Source: Terfezia claveryi (lineage: Eukaryota > Ascomycota > Pezizomycetes > Pezizales > Pezizaceae). Taken from it: 64,000 nucleotides of DNA. Positions within the stretch are counted from its first letter, which is position 1, and the number at the start of each line of letters is the position of its first letter. The stretch is from contig WHUX01000048.1 of NCBI GenBank assembly GCA_015179025.1, forward strand, positions 124,001-188,000, given 5' to 3'. Under the pieces are notes generated by a model. The model did not search any database. It saw only the letters and a program-made list of their open reading frames with translations, and had not been told where the DNA came from. Shown piece after piece: positions 18,869 through 28,664 of the stretch. A program made the position numbers and the translations under genes.

Positions 18869-19414
18869 TTAGGAAAAGAACCCGCGTTTAGCGATTGTGG
18901 CCTCAACATGTTGATTAAGGTTTTTTATGTGATCGTCAACATGAAGTACTATGGCCTCGACCATACTAAGCTTATTCGTGATATAATCTGCTAGGTTTTC
19001 TGAAAGCACTTGGCTCTCTCTGTATCTCTTGATATACTCGTATAAGTTGGCAATAGACTTTTTCTGCTGGTCAATGTTATCCTCATAGAGGCCGCCCCGG
19101 TGGATAAGTTCACTGATCTCCGCAGTAATTTCTGGCGACGTGATTTGCAACCTGTTGGCGCGTCCTCTGCGCATCATCAGCCTGTCGATTTCGTTCACCT
19201 GGCTGTTGGCTAAGATGGTCAATGGTTTCAGGTAAGTTGCTGTGGCCTGCATGGACCTGAGTTCCTCACGTAAATTGCGGCCCTCAGGGAGAGCTTTTCC
19301 TGCGGAGAGATAGTTGAACCATATTGCCATCTCATCGTTTGGGCGTGGGGCGATATTCTGAAGAGGGGATTGGTGCATTTTTTTTTTGATTTCACGCTGA
19401 TTCGCTAGGCTCAA
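18869..19414 (-). CDS. uncharacterised helical protein
   Basis: The open frame has 181 codons; the first ATG (Met-13 of the frame) gives about 169 residues. It is almost entirely charged helix (REELRSMQATATYLKPL, ITAEISELIHRGG, IANLYEYIKRYRES, MVEAIVLHVDDHIKNLNQH), ending RGFFS. There are no Cys motifs, signal peptide or membrane segment. It lies right outside the copia insertion and upstream of LINE copies, so it may be another ORF of element X or a host gene fragment. Codons look protein-like, with no stops over 180 codons. I do not recognise the family. Confidence 0.4.
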   Translation of the reverse strand: MSLANQREIKKKMHQSPLQNIAPRPNDEMAIWFNYLSAGKALPEGRNLREELRSMQATATYLKPLTILANSQVNEIDRLMMRRGRANRLQITSPEITAEISELIHRGGLYEDNIDQQKKSIANLYEYIKRYRESQVLSENLADYITNKLSMVEAIVLHVDDHIKNLNQHVEATIAKRGFFS

Positions 19415-19520
19415 AATTGGATTCTAAAACGTTATTGAGGTGGGTTTTATATGGCTATACATATAGGGCATACTAATGCTATGACCTTCTGGGGGACTAC
19501 TAGGTATATCTTAGGCAAAA

Positions 19521-19583
19521 GGCTCCTCATAGCCCCCCTAACGGGGCTGCATAGGAGTACTGAGTTTTTAAAAAAAAAAAAAA
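19521..19583 (+). mobile_element. ultra-short LINE insertion (63 bp)
   Basis: Only hairpin II, GAGTACTGAG and the poly(A) were inserted. A perfect 15-bp target duplication ATATCTTAGGCAAAA flanks it (19,506-19,520; 19,584-19,598). It is an extreme 5' truncation and shows that the terminal hairpin plus A-tail is enough to be copied. Confidence 0.85.
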
Positions 19584-19766
19584 ATATCTTAGGCAAAACT
19601 CAAGATGGCCGCTTGACTATTATTTCAAGGTTAGTTAAGTTACCTAGCTTCAGCTAAGGTGCATAATCGTATCTGTGAGATTTCTTTTAAGTATAGCTCT
19701 TTCTAAAACCCCGGGTTCCGTGCCTGACTCTGAGCCCTCAATTTCACTCTATTACACTGCATAGTT

Positions 19767-20828
19767 TACGGGAGGCACCCCCAAGGACTATGGCGGCTAC
19801 CTCGGGGCTCAGGCTACAGTAGCAGACGGCGAGCTGTTCGCGATGCAACTAGCACTACGGAAAGAAGACTCGGTTATGCTAGCAATCATGTCAGACTCAC
19901 AATCGGCAATCCAGTCAGTCCGCAACATGAGCTCAGGCTCCCCACCTAGGTCCGGCATCGAGAAGGGAATCAAGACCTTGGTGATCGATAATCCACACAG
20001 GGACCTCCAAATCTCATGGGTCAGGGGCCACCTCGGCATACCAGGCAATGAAAAGGCAGACCAGATCGCTAACTTCCAATCTCATTTGGGGGAGGTCACA
20101 GGCCAGGAGCCGACAATCACAGAAGGCGGTCTCCGCGCTTCCTCTAAAGCCTCACGGAAAGAAGGAAGAACAAAGACGGGTTACGGGGCCAGGAAAGTGG
20201 AATGGAATCGCCACGCCCTATCCGCCTACACGTGGATACGGACGAATAGAGGTCCACAAAAGAGCTGGCTCCACCACATTGGCAAAGCAGAGTCGGCAGA
20301 GTGCACATGTGGACATCCCTCGGAGACCGGGGATCATATAGTCTTCGATTGTCCACGTTTTGACCGGTTCCGGAGGACCCTTCTGGGGGGGAGAGGCAGC
20401 TGGGAGGAACTCGATAAGGCAGAATGGAGGAAGGAGGAGGAAGAGACATACGAGGCCACGGAGGCGTTTTTCGGGCTGCTTTTCCGTGAGCTTACATAAG
20501 GTTCAAGGGCGTAGATGCCAGCGACGAGTTACGATTTTTCACGAGTCCCTTTTGTCTATTCAGTTCTGTCAGTTTACAGTTTTCATAGTTAGCTCACAGC
20601 GATTTGTTTCACGAGGCGAGCTCAGTCAGGCTTCCGAGTCATCGGCCAGTCCGTTAGTGACAGCATGGGGCTACGTCTCTCCTTTGTCCTTCAGTGTATT
20701 TAGTTTGCGTGGGTCTGACAGACTAACTTGTCTTACCCTTGAATCCACCGGGTTTCTGCGTGGCTCCTCATAGTCCTCCTTACGGGGCTGCATAGGAGTA
20801 CTGAGTTTTTAAAAAAAAAAAAAAAAAA
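19767..20828 (+). mobile_element. 5'-truncated LINE-A, 11-bp TSD
   Basis: Flanked by ACTGCATAGTT (19,756-19,766; 20,829-20,839). Holds the RNase H to C-terminal part of the ORF, a 3' UTR with CCGTTAGTGACAGCATGGGG, hairpins I and II and a poly(A) of about 19. Confidence 0.85.
19771..20499 (+). CDS. LINE RNase H and zinc-binding tail (truncated polyprotein)
   Basis: The open frame has 242 residues without stops. Motifs in order: ADGELFAMQLAL (catalytic Glu), IMSDSQSAIQSV (Asp), WVRGHLGIPGNEKADQIAN (His/Asp), then SWLHHIGKAESAECTCGHPS and HIVFDCPRF, the His/Cys tail. The first RNase H Asp (TDG in the 26-kb copy) is cut off by the 5' truncation, so it is not enzymatically complete. It corresponds to the last half of the ORF at 26,291. 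Confidence 0.8.
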   Translation, partial: GGTPKDYGGYLGAQATVADGELFAMQLALRKEDSVMLAIMSDSQSAIQSVRNMSSGSPPRSGIEKGIKTLVIDNPHRDLQISWVRGHLGIPGNEKADQIANFQSHLGEVTGQEPTITEGGLRASSKASRKEGRTKTGYGARKVEWNRHALSAYTWIRTNRGPQKSWLHHIGKAESAECTCGHPSETGDHIVFDCPRFDRFRRTLLGGRGSWEELDKAEWRKEEEETYEATEAFFGLLFRELT

Positions 20829-20839
20829 ACTGCATAGTT

Positions 20840-21259
20840 CGTTCCTGTTGTTTCCAGATTGCGAAGTGCCTAAAGTAGAGAACCCATCCCATTACCTCAG
20901 ATAATGGCGTGGCGGGTGGAATGAGCCTATTACGCCTCTGAAGCTCGCGGGAATCCAAGGTCCCTGATCTAGTCTTGTAAGTATATCGATAGCTACCTAA
21001 CGAGAAAACCTATGGCTTAGAACCCAGTGGTGGGTCTTCTTCGGTCCAACTGTGTCGTCTCGTGAATAATTGCCAATTAATACGCAATGGGACCGGGTTT
21101 CCGCCCTCCTTCGGATTACCGCTCAGCAGGGTGAAGTCAGGACAGAAATGCTTTATGTGGACAATGAACAGATGAGGCAAAGACTGTGCTGACCTGAGCA
21201 CTGCTTAGCTTTCCACAGATTTACAGATATTCTTCCGGGATGGTGGGTAGGGCGGTGAT
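20840..21259. other. interval without a clear gene
   Basis: A 63-codon minus-strand ORF (21,010-21,201) has no features. The sequence continues past the LINE-B insertion at 22,724, where a minus-strand frame (ASSLGQKWNSDAG) is restored when the LINE is removed. The two flanks are one older sequence. Confidence 0.35.
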
Positions 21260-21272
21260 AGGCCTCGAACCT

Positions 21273-22710
21273 AGGGGGGAGTTCCAGCGGTAGCATAGGC
21301 CTGGGCCGGAAATGCACAGTGTGGGGCGGTGAGGTCGCTGGAATAGAGAAGGCCTTGGAAAGGTCCCTACCGGAATGGAAAGTCCTCCTCTCAGGCGGCG
21401 CTAGCGGCTGTCAGAAAGGCAGGGAGGAGGGGAAAGGCCAGGACAGCGGACTTGAGTACTGTAACGTGGTCTTAGAGATCAGGAAAAGGCAAGATAACTT
21501 GGGGGGCGGGGCGGTAAAGCTCGGCTGGGTTAAGGCACACGTCGGTATACCCGGTAACGAATGGGCCGACGCGCTGGAAAATGCAGGGGCAGATGTGTTT
21601 TACCCGGGGGGGCGGAAGCAGGAGTGGAGGAAGAAGCGGGAAGCAGAGAGAAGGGTTGCAGGCACGGGAGAGGGCAGGGTGGTGAGGTGGGGGAGAAAAG
21701 CACGGGTTAACTATGTCCATTGCAGGACCGGGAAAGGCAACCTCAAATCCTGGCGTAACAGGTTGGATGATTCTGTTGACCCAACGTGCAGGACGTGTGG
21801 CCGAGAGGTGGAAACAGGCAGGCACGTAGCCCTGGTGTGTCCACGCGGGGAAGAAATCGGCAGAAGGTGGGGTAGCTGGGAGGATATGGACGTGCGGGGG
21901 AGGTGGGCGAAGGAGCTTAAGGATGGGGGCGAGGAGTACACCACGGCACGGATCTGGTCGAGACGTTCTTCTCGAGCCTAGATCTCGCATGAGCGGACGT
22001 GGTGTAGCAGGGAGTCGGGTTTTTCTTTTTGTGCTTGTTCTTGGGGAGGGCCGGTAGGGGCGTGGTGGCGGAGGTCTTTTCATGACGGCGATGATGGCCG
22101 GCAGTGGGCGTGGCGGGGCGGGTGTTGGAACGCACATCCGGCACACCCGTGCTGCGGATCACCTGTTACCCTGAATTCAGGATATCCGGCAAGGCCATCT
22201 ACTCATAACATCATCCATCGTCATTATTATCGCTTATACGTATGTATGGGTTGATCGTTGCTGATCAGATCGTCGCTCGCATTTCTTGTATTTTCTTACA
22301 ATCCATGCGTTCTATTACCCTGAACTTCCTTGTACATAGACACCGCTCCGGAACTGTATTTTATTGATAATTAAGCAAGTCTGCAATTCGCCTTGTTCTC
22401 ACTCGCACCATTATTCTCTTAGTTCTATTACCCACTTCGCGTATTTCTATCTGCTCCAGTAGGCTTATTACTAGAGATCTGTGTTGCACCTGTGCTTGCC
22501 ACTGCCTCGCTAGAACCACTCCGCTGCCTAACAAGATATCCCCACATATCTTTTGTTAGCGGGGTATTTTTTTTCGGTTATCTCTAGGCAGGGTGTTTAT
22601 GCAGCTCGTTGTTCCGTGGGTGTACCGAGTCTTCTAAGATGAAGGTTAGGGGCCGTCCCATAGCCTTAGGCTCCATAGACGTATAGACTTCAAAAAAAAA
22701 AAAAAAAAAA
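21273..22710 (+). mobile_element. LINE-B, a second LINE family, 13-bp TSD
   Basis: Flanked by AGGCCTCGAACCT (21,260-21,272; 22,711-22,723), with a poly(A) of about 19 just before the right copy. It is GC-richer than LINE-A. The 3' UTR is unlike LINE-A and lacks its hairpins. It is 5'-truncated within the RNase H coding part. Confidence 0.85.
21319..21981 (+). CDS. LINE-B RNase H and CCHC tail
   Basis: The frame has 220 codons beginning at a GTG. The conserved block LGWVKAHVGIPGNEWADALE is the C-terminal RNase H motif. It is followed 80 residues later by CRTCGREVETGRHVALVCPR, a CxxC-H-C zinc-binding motif typical of the end of Tad1/I-type LINE polyproteins. The protein is Arg/Gly-rich, unlike LINE-A, and the codons are GC-rich. 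The first catalytic residues are missing because of 5' truncation. It ends in TAG about 700 bp before the poly(A). Confidence 0.7.
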   Translation: MWGGEVAGIEKALERSLPEWKVLLSGGASGCQKGREEGKGQDSGLEYCNVVLEIRKRQDNLGGGAVKLGWVKAHVGIPGNEWADALENAGADVFYPGGRKQEWRKKREAERRVAGTGEGRVVRWGRKARVNYVHCRTGKGNLKSWRNRLDDSVDPTCRTCGREVETGRHVALVCPRGEEIGRRWGSWEDMDVRGRWAKELKDGGEEYTTARIWSRRSSRA

Positions 22711-22848
22711 AGGCCTCGAACCTCTATGATACCGGCATCTGAGTTCCATTTCTGACCTAAAGAGGAGGCCCATGAATACTGGTCCCATGATCCTGAAGTT
22801 ATTTCAGAGTTAGTTGGAAGAGGGGGCTTCAATGAACGAACATAGGAA

Positions 22849-23500
22849 TTTTTTTAATTTTTTTTTTAAATCTTGTTACTCCTATGCGGGCCATGAGGAG
22901 CCACCCAGAAACCCGGGTGGATTCAGGACCGGGCAAGTTAATCTGCCAAGTCGACACGAATAAGTACACAAAAATTAAAGGAGACATGAACGGGATACTC
23001 CCATGCTGTCATTAACCGGCAGTGTCCAGACATGCTCCCGACATTCATTTATGGAAAAAGGGAGGTATTTGTGGGGTGAAGCCCGAGGGCCCTGACTGGA
23101 GCCCCGAAAGAAAACCTCTCGCAGGTGGAAATATTGCTGAAAGAAGAAACCCCCTCCAAAACCTGAAAGAATGCCTTACGGCCTGTAACTGACTGACTCG
23201 CAGGTGGAAAAAGACAACTCCAGACGTACGCGCGAGTAGAAAAACGATCTCAAAACTCCATAGGTGGAAACTCATATAAGCGCTAGTAGGAAATTTAATA
23301 ACACAAATATCGCAAGTGGGAAAACCTCAACTCTCAAATTCCAGCTCCCGACGGCAACGGCATCTCCACAGTATCATCTATTCCAATCGTATTCGGTGGT
23401 GCGGAAAAATTTCTTTCCCATGCGAAGCCCTGGTCGACGTTCAACCTTTCTTTCGTGTAGATAACCAGTGACGACGCCAACTTCCCGATTCTCCTGTGTT
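22849..23500 (-). mobile_element. LINE-C 3' region, minus orientation
   Basis: Poly(T) is followed in reverse by the LINE tail. Hairpin II is shortened here, missing its loop (CTCCTATGCGGGCCATGAGGAG on the plus strand has only 22 bp). Next come hairpin I, CCATGCTGTCATTAACCGGC, and a 3' UTR with repeated CTCGCAGGTGGAAA (about 23,110, 23,200 and 23,255). The same UTR occurs in plus orientation at 43,120-43,300. The boundary near 23,460-23,500 is not sharp. Confidence 0.6.
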
Positions 23501-23803
23501 CTTGCGTCAGCCAGCGAATCTCTGAGATTTGGAATCCGATTGCTTTATTGTCCTCCTCGATCCAGCGTCGCCAGCTCCCGGGGAGGGCCCTCCCCTCCCC
23601 GGTATTAATCTCATCATGATCTCCCTGCCCTCCTGAGTAGGTATGCTCGGACTCATCTTTTGATCATAAATAGGTTTTGAGTGACCTGTCATCCTAAATA
23701 GCACTTGCACATACCGTAGTGGTCTGGAACGTTAACCCAGTATATTAGGAATGATACTTTCGTACCTGATGAGAATTAAATGCGCCCTTTGAACCTTAAG
23801 CAC

Positions 23804-23949
23804 ATGTATCTATCTTCTGCTTTCTGCGCACCAGACCTGGCAGATTAACTTGCCTTGTCCTGAATCCACTCGGGTTTCCGAGTGGCTCTTCATGGTCTCC
23901 TTACTGGGACCGAATAAGAGTAATAAGTATTTAAAAAAAAAAAAAAAAA
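23804..23949 (+). mobile_element. LINE tail insertion in element X, 16-bp TSD
   Basis: Flanked by TTTGAACCTTAAGCAC and TTTGCACCTTAAGCAC (one mismatch; 23,788-23,803 and 23,950-23,965). Hairpin I stem is CCACTCGG/CCGAGTGG and hairpin II stems are CTCTT/AAGAG and GGTCTC/GGGACC. These are compensatory variants of the forms seen in other copies. Confidence 0.85.
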
Positions 23950-25001
23950 TTTGCACCTTAAGCACCTTCGCTAAAGCTTCGCTCACGTCAGTGCAGACTA
24001 TGCTACCCTCCCATCCTTGGTGAGTTGCTTTCTCTGCCCTAACTCCCCCCCAAGGTGTATTTCGACCACCGGGAGTCATCACCTTAGCTTGTCCCACGCT
24101 GAGTGCTGGCCTATTATATATGACTGGAGATGCTCGCTCTATGACGAGTTGCTGCCTCTGCCCTAACCCGACCCCAGGTGCATTTCGACCCTCTACGGCC
24201 TTCGACTGTCAGGGGCTCCCACCAGGACTCAAAGGACGGGTGTAGCAGTTAAGACTATCAGTCGAGTGGCACGTACCTGAGTTGCGTTGGGACAGGCGGC
24301 CGTCGCTCTCGCCACTGCAGGGATGGAGCACGCTGTGACGAGTTCCCGAGGGGCCCTACCAGGACTCGAAGGGGAGCGTAACAGTTGAGACTGCCTAGAT
24401 GTTGGGTTCATACGAGTGGCTGCTCACCGAAGGATGGAGCATGAGGCTCGCTGGGACCGACCCGGCTTTAGAACCGTCCTGTCGAGCCCACCATCCCCCT
24501 ACGAGATGGTGACTGTCGCTCGGGAGTTTTTAGTCTCCTTTCCGGCTGCCAAGGTATATCGGGAGATTGTCACAAGAGAATGGTGTTTCAGACCCCGTCT
24601 CTTTGTGAAATTCATTTCTGTGATACCCATGGCCCTCAGGGTTTTGCAAAGTGATCCGATGAAACCCGCGAGACGTTTTGAATGCGTCAGCGGGTAACAC
24701 CAGTCCACACATCACTAACCAAAGCATATGTCGAAAATATGCCCGAGAGGTGACCTGTCAGCCTACCTAGCACTTGCACGACTTGGAGTAATCCCTCCCA
24801 TTCCCACCTCGGAAAGTTGGTTCATGACTTTGTCGGGGCGAACCCCTCCCATTCAGACCTCAGCGTTGGTTTTCGAGTTTTTCGGGACTCCAAGTGGTTC
24901 AGGGCGTAGCTGATAGGTAGGCTGTCGGTTAGTTATCAGACGTATCTCCGGTAGCCTTTACTCCTCTCTTCCGACATACGAATTACTCCGCAGCCGGCTA
25001 G

Positions 25002-25539
25002 TTACCTGGGGGCCGGCTTTATAAAAGGATCGCACCACCCACATCTGGCCTGGCTTGAACTTTGTAGGTGCTGCATGTAGGACCAGGTTCTTGCTAATGT
25101 TGGGGGAGGTGATGCCTGGTTCAGCGGCTTGTTCGGAGGGTTCGGAGGGTTCGGAGGGTTCGGAGGGTTCGGGGATGCCGCCGGCGCCGATTCTTTGCCC
25201 TTACCTTTGCCTTTTGGTTGTGGGGCTCGTGGTGACGCTCGTGCTGGTGTACGTTGCTGGGTGAAATTAGTTGCTGCCTCCGCATATGGTGCTCGAGTTC
25301 GATACTGGGGTCTTAGGTTGGAGTGTGATCTGAGCACTTGTGCCTGTCACTACTGCCGGGGGGGCATTTGGGTCGCAGCTTCTCTCTTTTTGAATTCTTG
25401 GATATCCAACCACTTAAATATCGCCCCTCCTTGCTGGAACTCCAATGCATCTTGTAGGAGACCCATAGATGGGTCAAAGTCCTCTGTCATATCTAGTCCG
25501 TTAAGCTTTGCTACCAATCTGACGATGCCAGCGACATAG
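25002..25539 (-). pseudogene. element X Gag-like ORF
   Basis: One minus-strand frame reads through about 180 codons with two adjacent stops (near 25,350). Upstream is an ordered part (LVAKLNGLDMTEDFDP, GGAIFKWLDIQEFKKRE). Downstream is a basic, disordered part with QPKGKGKGKE and four tandem PNP units from a (TTCGGAGGG)n repeat at 25,131-25,172, ending QARCGWCDPFIKPAPR. The layout (helical domain, then a Lys/Pro-rich disordered part, then a short Cys motif CxxC) is what a Gag or nucleocapsid would have, but I do not recognise a family. Confidence 0.35.
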
Positions 25540-25699
25540 AAGTGCCATTCCTTCTGCGCCAGGTCGGGCAGGAGGTGTGGGAGTTAGCTTGGTGTGGATT
25601 GGATGTGGGAGTTATCTTTGGCCGTATTGGCCAGCTGTGTTCGTTGGGCAGGCTGGTGTGGGTACTCTCGCGGAATCATGGACCAATGCCCGTGAGGGG

Positions 25700-26279
25700 A
25701 AGATTTCGGTGAGAGCGAGGAAGAAGAAGAATGAGGAAGAAGGGAAAAGGCTTCAATCGAGGGGGAAGGGTCACGATAGTTGTTCCCTCGAGGTTCGAGT
25801 AGATATTCCTTTTCTCGTGGTGCCGTCTGTTTGTCTGTAGCTGTTGTGGTTGTAACACTTGCCCTTGGACTCCGCTGTACGGAACATAGGCAGGGACAGT
25901 ACGATGGCAGGCCCTTGAGTTTATTTACTTTTCACTTTCATTAGTTCGGTCGGGGTGGACAATGTGCTTCAGTCATGCCCCTCGGGGTCATCCGGCACCA
26001 GTATACGCCTGGGCACGAGCCCGATGTTTCTTCGGGCCGCCAAAACCCGTGGATATCCAGGTATGGGAGCAAGGGTAAGATCACTGAATATAGCGGCTTC
26101 CCCCCATCCAATTCAATATATTTTTCCTTACTTCTTCATCAACCCGGCGCAGCACATGCAACTTCCACAATGTCACGCCCTACACCCACAGCACAAGATT
26201 TTATCACTTCGCTTGCAGGTCGATATGAAGATTCAAATATACCTACTCTCAGGCGAGGCATCACGGCGCTTTAATAACT
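25700..26279. other. mixed repeat sequence with a lone hAT terminus
   Basis: At 26,003-26,021 the sequence TACGCCTGGGCACGAGCC is one hAT-type terminal repeat without a partner nearby. Further right, a plus-strand frame (RPTPTAQDFITSLAGRYED) runs to the LINE insertion at 26,291 and may belong to the degraded ORF that resumes at 28,053. No complete gene. Confidence 0.35.
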
Positions 26280-26290
26280 ATATCACCAGC

Positions 26291-27673
26291 ACCTCCAAGG
26301 CGGCAAGCGTACTAAAGGTCCTTATGAGCCTAGGCAACCAGAACGGAGGCATGAGCCCGTTGGCTTTGAGATCCTTATATACCGGTTGCATTCGAAGCAT
26401 CTTCACATGGGGAGCGGAGCTATGGAAACTACAACACCAGCAGCTCCTATCACCCATGCAACACCTAGAGTACAAAGCCTTGCGGAAAATCACAGGAGGT
26501 TACCACGGCTCAAGCCACCAAACTCTAGGCTGGATTTCCAATATCGAACCATTACAGGATAAGATAGCAGACATGAAGCGCTGTTGGGCAGCAAGAGCAG
26601 TTAAGACAGGCGATCAACGGATAAGGGACTACGTTCAAGGGGACACGTCATGGCAAATCAGCAACGACTTACACCGGACAAGGACTCCAATCTCGGAAGC
26701 CTTCTTTCTAAATGGGGCCGACATAGAAGGGCTTTCATGGGGCAACAGAGAAGATACAACACCCTTCTCTCTCACTCAGAAGGTAATTTTAGACCCTAAG
26801 TCAGAACGCTCTAAGCAGTTAGGTCCTTGGGCAGCAGGTATAGGCTCAATACGAGAAGAAGGATGGAGAGTCTGTTACACTGATGGTACGGGACGAAAAG
26901 GGGTGGTAGCTAGCGGAATCCACAGTGAGGATCAGACAGGAGGCACCCCTAAGGACTACGGGGGCTATCTGGGAGACCACGCCACAGTAGCAGATGGCGA
27001 ATTATTCGCGATGCAACTGGCATTACTCAACGAAGACTCACCCATGATATCGATCCTCTCGGACTCCCAGGCCGCGATTCAAGCAGTCCTCAATATGAGC
27101 TCAGGCTCCCCACCCAGATCCGGGATCGAAATAGGCATCAAGTCCCTTATCACCACGAACCCGCATAGGGACCTCCAGATCTCGTGGGTCAGAGGCCATT
27201 TAGGCATCCCAGGCAACGAAAAGGCGGACCGGCTCGCTAACTTACAGTCCCACCTGGGGGAATTCACATGCCAGGAACAGACAACAACAGAAGGAGGGCT
27301 ACGCGCAGCCTCTAAAGCGAGACGAAAGGAAGCAAGAACAAAGGCGGGCTTCGGGGTAAGAAGAGTGGAGTGGAATCGACAAGCCCTGTCAGCCTACACC
27401 TGGCTAAGAACTAACAGAGGCCCGCAACGGAGCTGGCTTCACCATATCGGCAAGGCGGAATCAGCAGCATGCACATGTGGTCACCCCACTGAGACCGGAG
27501 AACATATCGTCTTCGACTGCCCACGCTTCAACCGGATACGCAGCGGTTTATTGGGGGGGAGGAGGAGCTGGGAGGAGCTCGACGAACTGGATTGGAGGAA
27601 AGAAGGGGAAGGAGAAGAGAGATACGAAGCTACGGAGGCCTTCTTCAGCCTCCTATACCATGAGCTTATGTAG
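26291..27673 (+). CDS. LINE-A RT thumb, RNase H and zinc-binding tail
   Basis: The open frame of 460 residues has no stop. Residues 1-100 look like the RT thumb/connection of Tad1-type LINEs (GGMSPLALRSLYTGCIRSIF, EYKALRKITGGYHGSS). The RNase H domain follows with its acidic residues: CYTDGTG (Asp), DGELFAMQLAL (Glu), ILSDSQAAI (Asp), and GHLGIPGNEKADRLAN. The C-terminal tail is SWLHHIGKAESAACTCGHPT with EHIVFDCPRF. The apparent ATG at 25,955 belongs to sequence outside the LINE, because the target duplication shows the element starts at 26,291. RNase H looks intact, but the RT active site is absent. Confidence 0.85.
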   Translation, partial: TSKAASVLKVLMSLGNQNGGMSPLALRSLYTGCIRSIFTWGAELWKLQHQQLLSPMQHLEYKALRKITGGYHGSSHQTLGWISNIEPLQDKIADMKRCWAARAVKTGDQRIRDYVQGDTSWQISNDLHRTRTPISEAFFLNGADIEGLSWGNREDTTPFSLTQKVILDPKSERSKQLGPWAAGIGSIREEGWRVCYTDGTGRKGVVASGIHSEDQTGGTPKDYGGYLGDHATVADGELFAMQLALLNEDSPMISILSDSQAAIQAVLNMSSGSPPRSGIEIGIKSLITTNPHRDLQISWVRGHLGIPGNEKADRLANLQSHLGEFTCQEQTTTEGGLRAASKARRKEARTKAGFGVRRVEWNRQALSAYTWLRTNRGPQRSWLHHIGKAESAACTCGHPTETGEHIVFDCPRFNRIRSGLLGGRRSWEELDELDWRKEGEGEERYEATEAFFSLLYHELM

Positions 27674-27964
27674 GGAGCTGTCGGGAATGCCGTTGCCGTC
27701 GGGAGCTGAGATGAAGAGAGAGATTTACGAGTTTTCACGAGTTTCCTTGCATTTCAGTCCCATTTATCTCAGTTCTGTCAGTTCACGCGGTTATTTCCAG
27801 TTTATCTCAGCTTCTAGTCCTTCAAGTTCATCAATTCGCAGTCGAGTACCAGTCAGGCCTCCGGGTCATCGGCTAGGTCCGTTAATGACAGCATGGGGCC
27901 TTCTGCAAGTTCGTGTATTTAAGTTTGCGTGGGGTTGGCAGATTAACTTGCCTCTCCCTTGAAT

Positions 27965-28018
27965 CCACCGGGTTTCCGCGTGGCTCCTCATAGCCCCCCT
28001 AACGGGGCTGCATAGGAG
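27965..28018 (+). promoter_or_regulatory. LINE 3'-terminal double hairpin (reference copy)
   Basis: Hairpin I is CCACCGGGTTTCCGCGTGG. Hairpin II has an outer stem CTCCT/AGGAG, a small internal loop (CATA/TGCAT), an inner stem GCCCC/GGGGC and loop CCTAAC. Nine other tails in the window keep this architecture with compensatory base changes. In stringent-type LINEs such a 3' structure is recognised by the reverse transcriptase; that role here is inference. Confidence 0.7.
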
Positions 28019-28052
28019 TACTGAGTATTTAAAAAAAAAAAAAAAAAAATAC

Positions 28053-28305
28053 ATATCACCAGCGTTTCCTCAGGGCGAATGTTTTCAATTGCAGATCAAT
28101 TCTCACGAAGCGCCGAAGTTCACTAAGTGAGAACATGATGAATGCGATGAATGCACCGATGTGTAGTTAAAATTGGTTGGGGTTTCCAGAGGTTACGCAG
28201 GAGGAGTTGACAGCAGAGCGGGAGCTGCTGGAGAGGCTTCAAGAGTTTAGTGTAGATGGTGATATTTCGGGGTTTCCTACGGAAAGTTCAGATGAGGATG
28301 ATTAG
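28053..28305 (+). pseudogene. C-terminus of a degraded ORF, possibly transposase
   Basis: After the LINE, one frame reads (with stops) NVFNCRSILTKRRSSLSENM and then VTQEELTAERELLERLQEF and ends GFPTESSDEDD. A basic helix, a Glu-rich helix and an acidic end resemble the C-termini of fungal pogo/jerky transposases. The same target sequence left of the LINE (26,140-26,290) would supply the preceding part. Weak resemblance only. Confidence 0.3.
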
Positions 28306-28439
28306 GAACGGACTGTTGGCCCTTGTATTTAGTTCATTTATCATTCTGTTACCTCGCGTGTGAAAAAGCTTGAGCCTTACTGTGAAATGTCGGGCTGGTT
28401 AGTGGCAGTATGGAGTCCCGCCTCACTTGAAATTATTTG

Positions 28440-28600
28440 CACACTTCTCATCTCATATGTTTGTTTTGACGGTTCGGGCCTCAGTGAGGCCTCTCGGGTC
28501 ATCTGGGATCAACCAGTTATTGACAGTATGGGGTCCGCATTACTCGACGTCTTATGTTTGGTGTGTTGAGTTTACATACTGTTTAACTCATCTAATCCAA
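28440..28600 (+). mobile_element. diverged LINE-A 3' UTR fragment
   Basis: GGCCTCTCGGGTCATC and GTTATTGACAGTATGGGG match the UTR signature GGCCTCCGGGTCATCGGC and GTTAATGACAGCATGGGG of the copy at 27,860. The terminal hairpins and A-tail are absent. Confidence 0.5.
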
Positions 28601-28664
28601 GAGTCAATTAGCCACGCACCCAACTCACACTCACCATCACGGTTACACCCCAATAACAGATATA

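Larger units (their letters stand above)
23507..25700 (-). mobile_element. element X, copy B (partial)
   Basis: Aligns with copy A over 23,570-25,040. It additionally keeps 25,040-25,590, which encodes a Gag-like ORF. It is interrupted by a LINE tail at 23,804-23,949. Both copies carry several stops. Left of 23,570 the sequence differs from copy A. Confidence 0.6.
26291..28052 (+). mobile_element. LINE-A copy with the longest ORF, 11-bp TSD
   Basis: The perfect duplication ATATCACCAGC flanks it (26,280-26,290; 28,053-28,063). It contains 460 codons of the second ORF, a 3' UTR of about 290 bp, hairpins I (27,965-27,983) and II (27,984-28,018), GAGTATTT and a poly(A) of about 19. It is 5'-truncated after the RT palm, so no catalytic RT motif is present. 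Confidence 0.9.

Noticed and set aside
21472..22146. 224-codon Pro-rich minus-strand ORF
   Set aside because: Antisense shadow of the GC-rich LINE-B ORF.
25955..26290. N-terminal 112 codons of the 572-codon ORF
   Set aside because: They lie outside the LINE as defined by the target duplication at 26,280-26,290.
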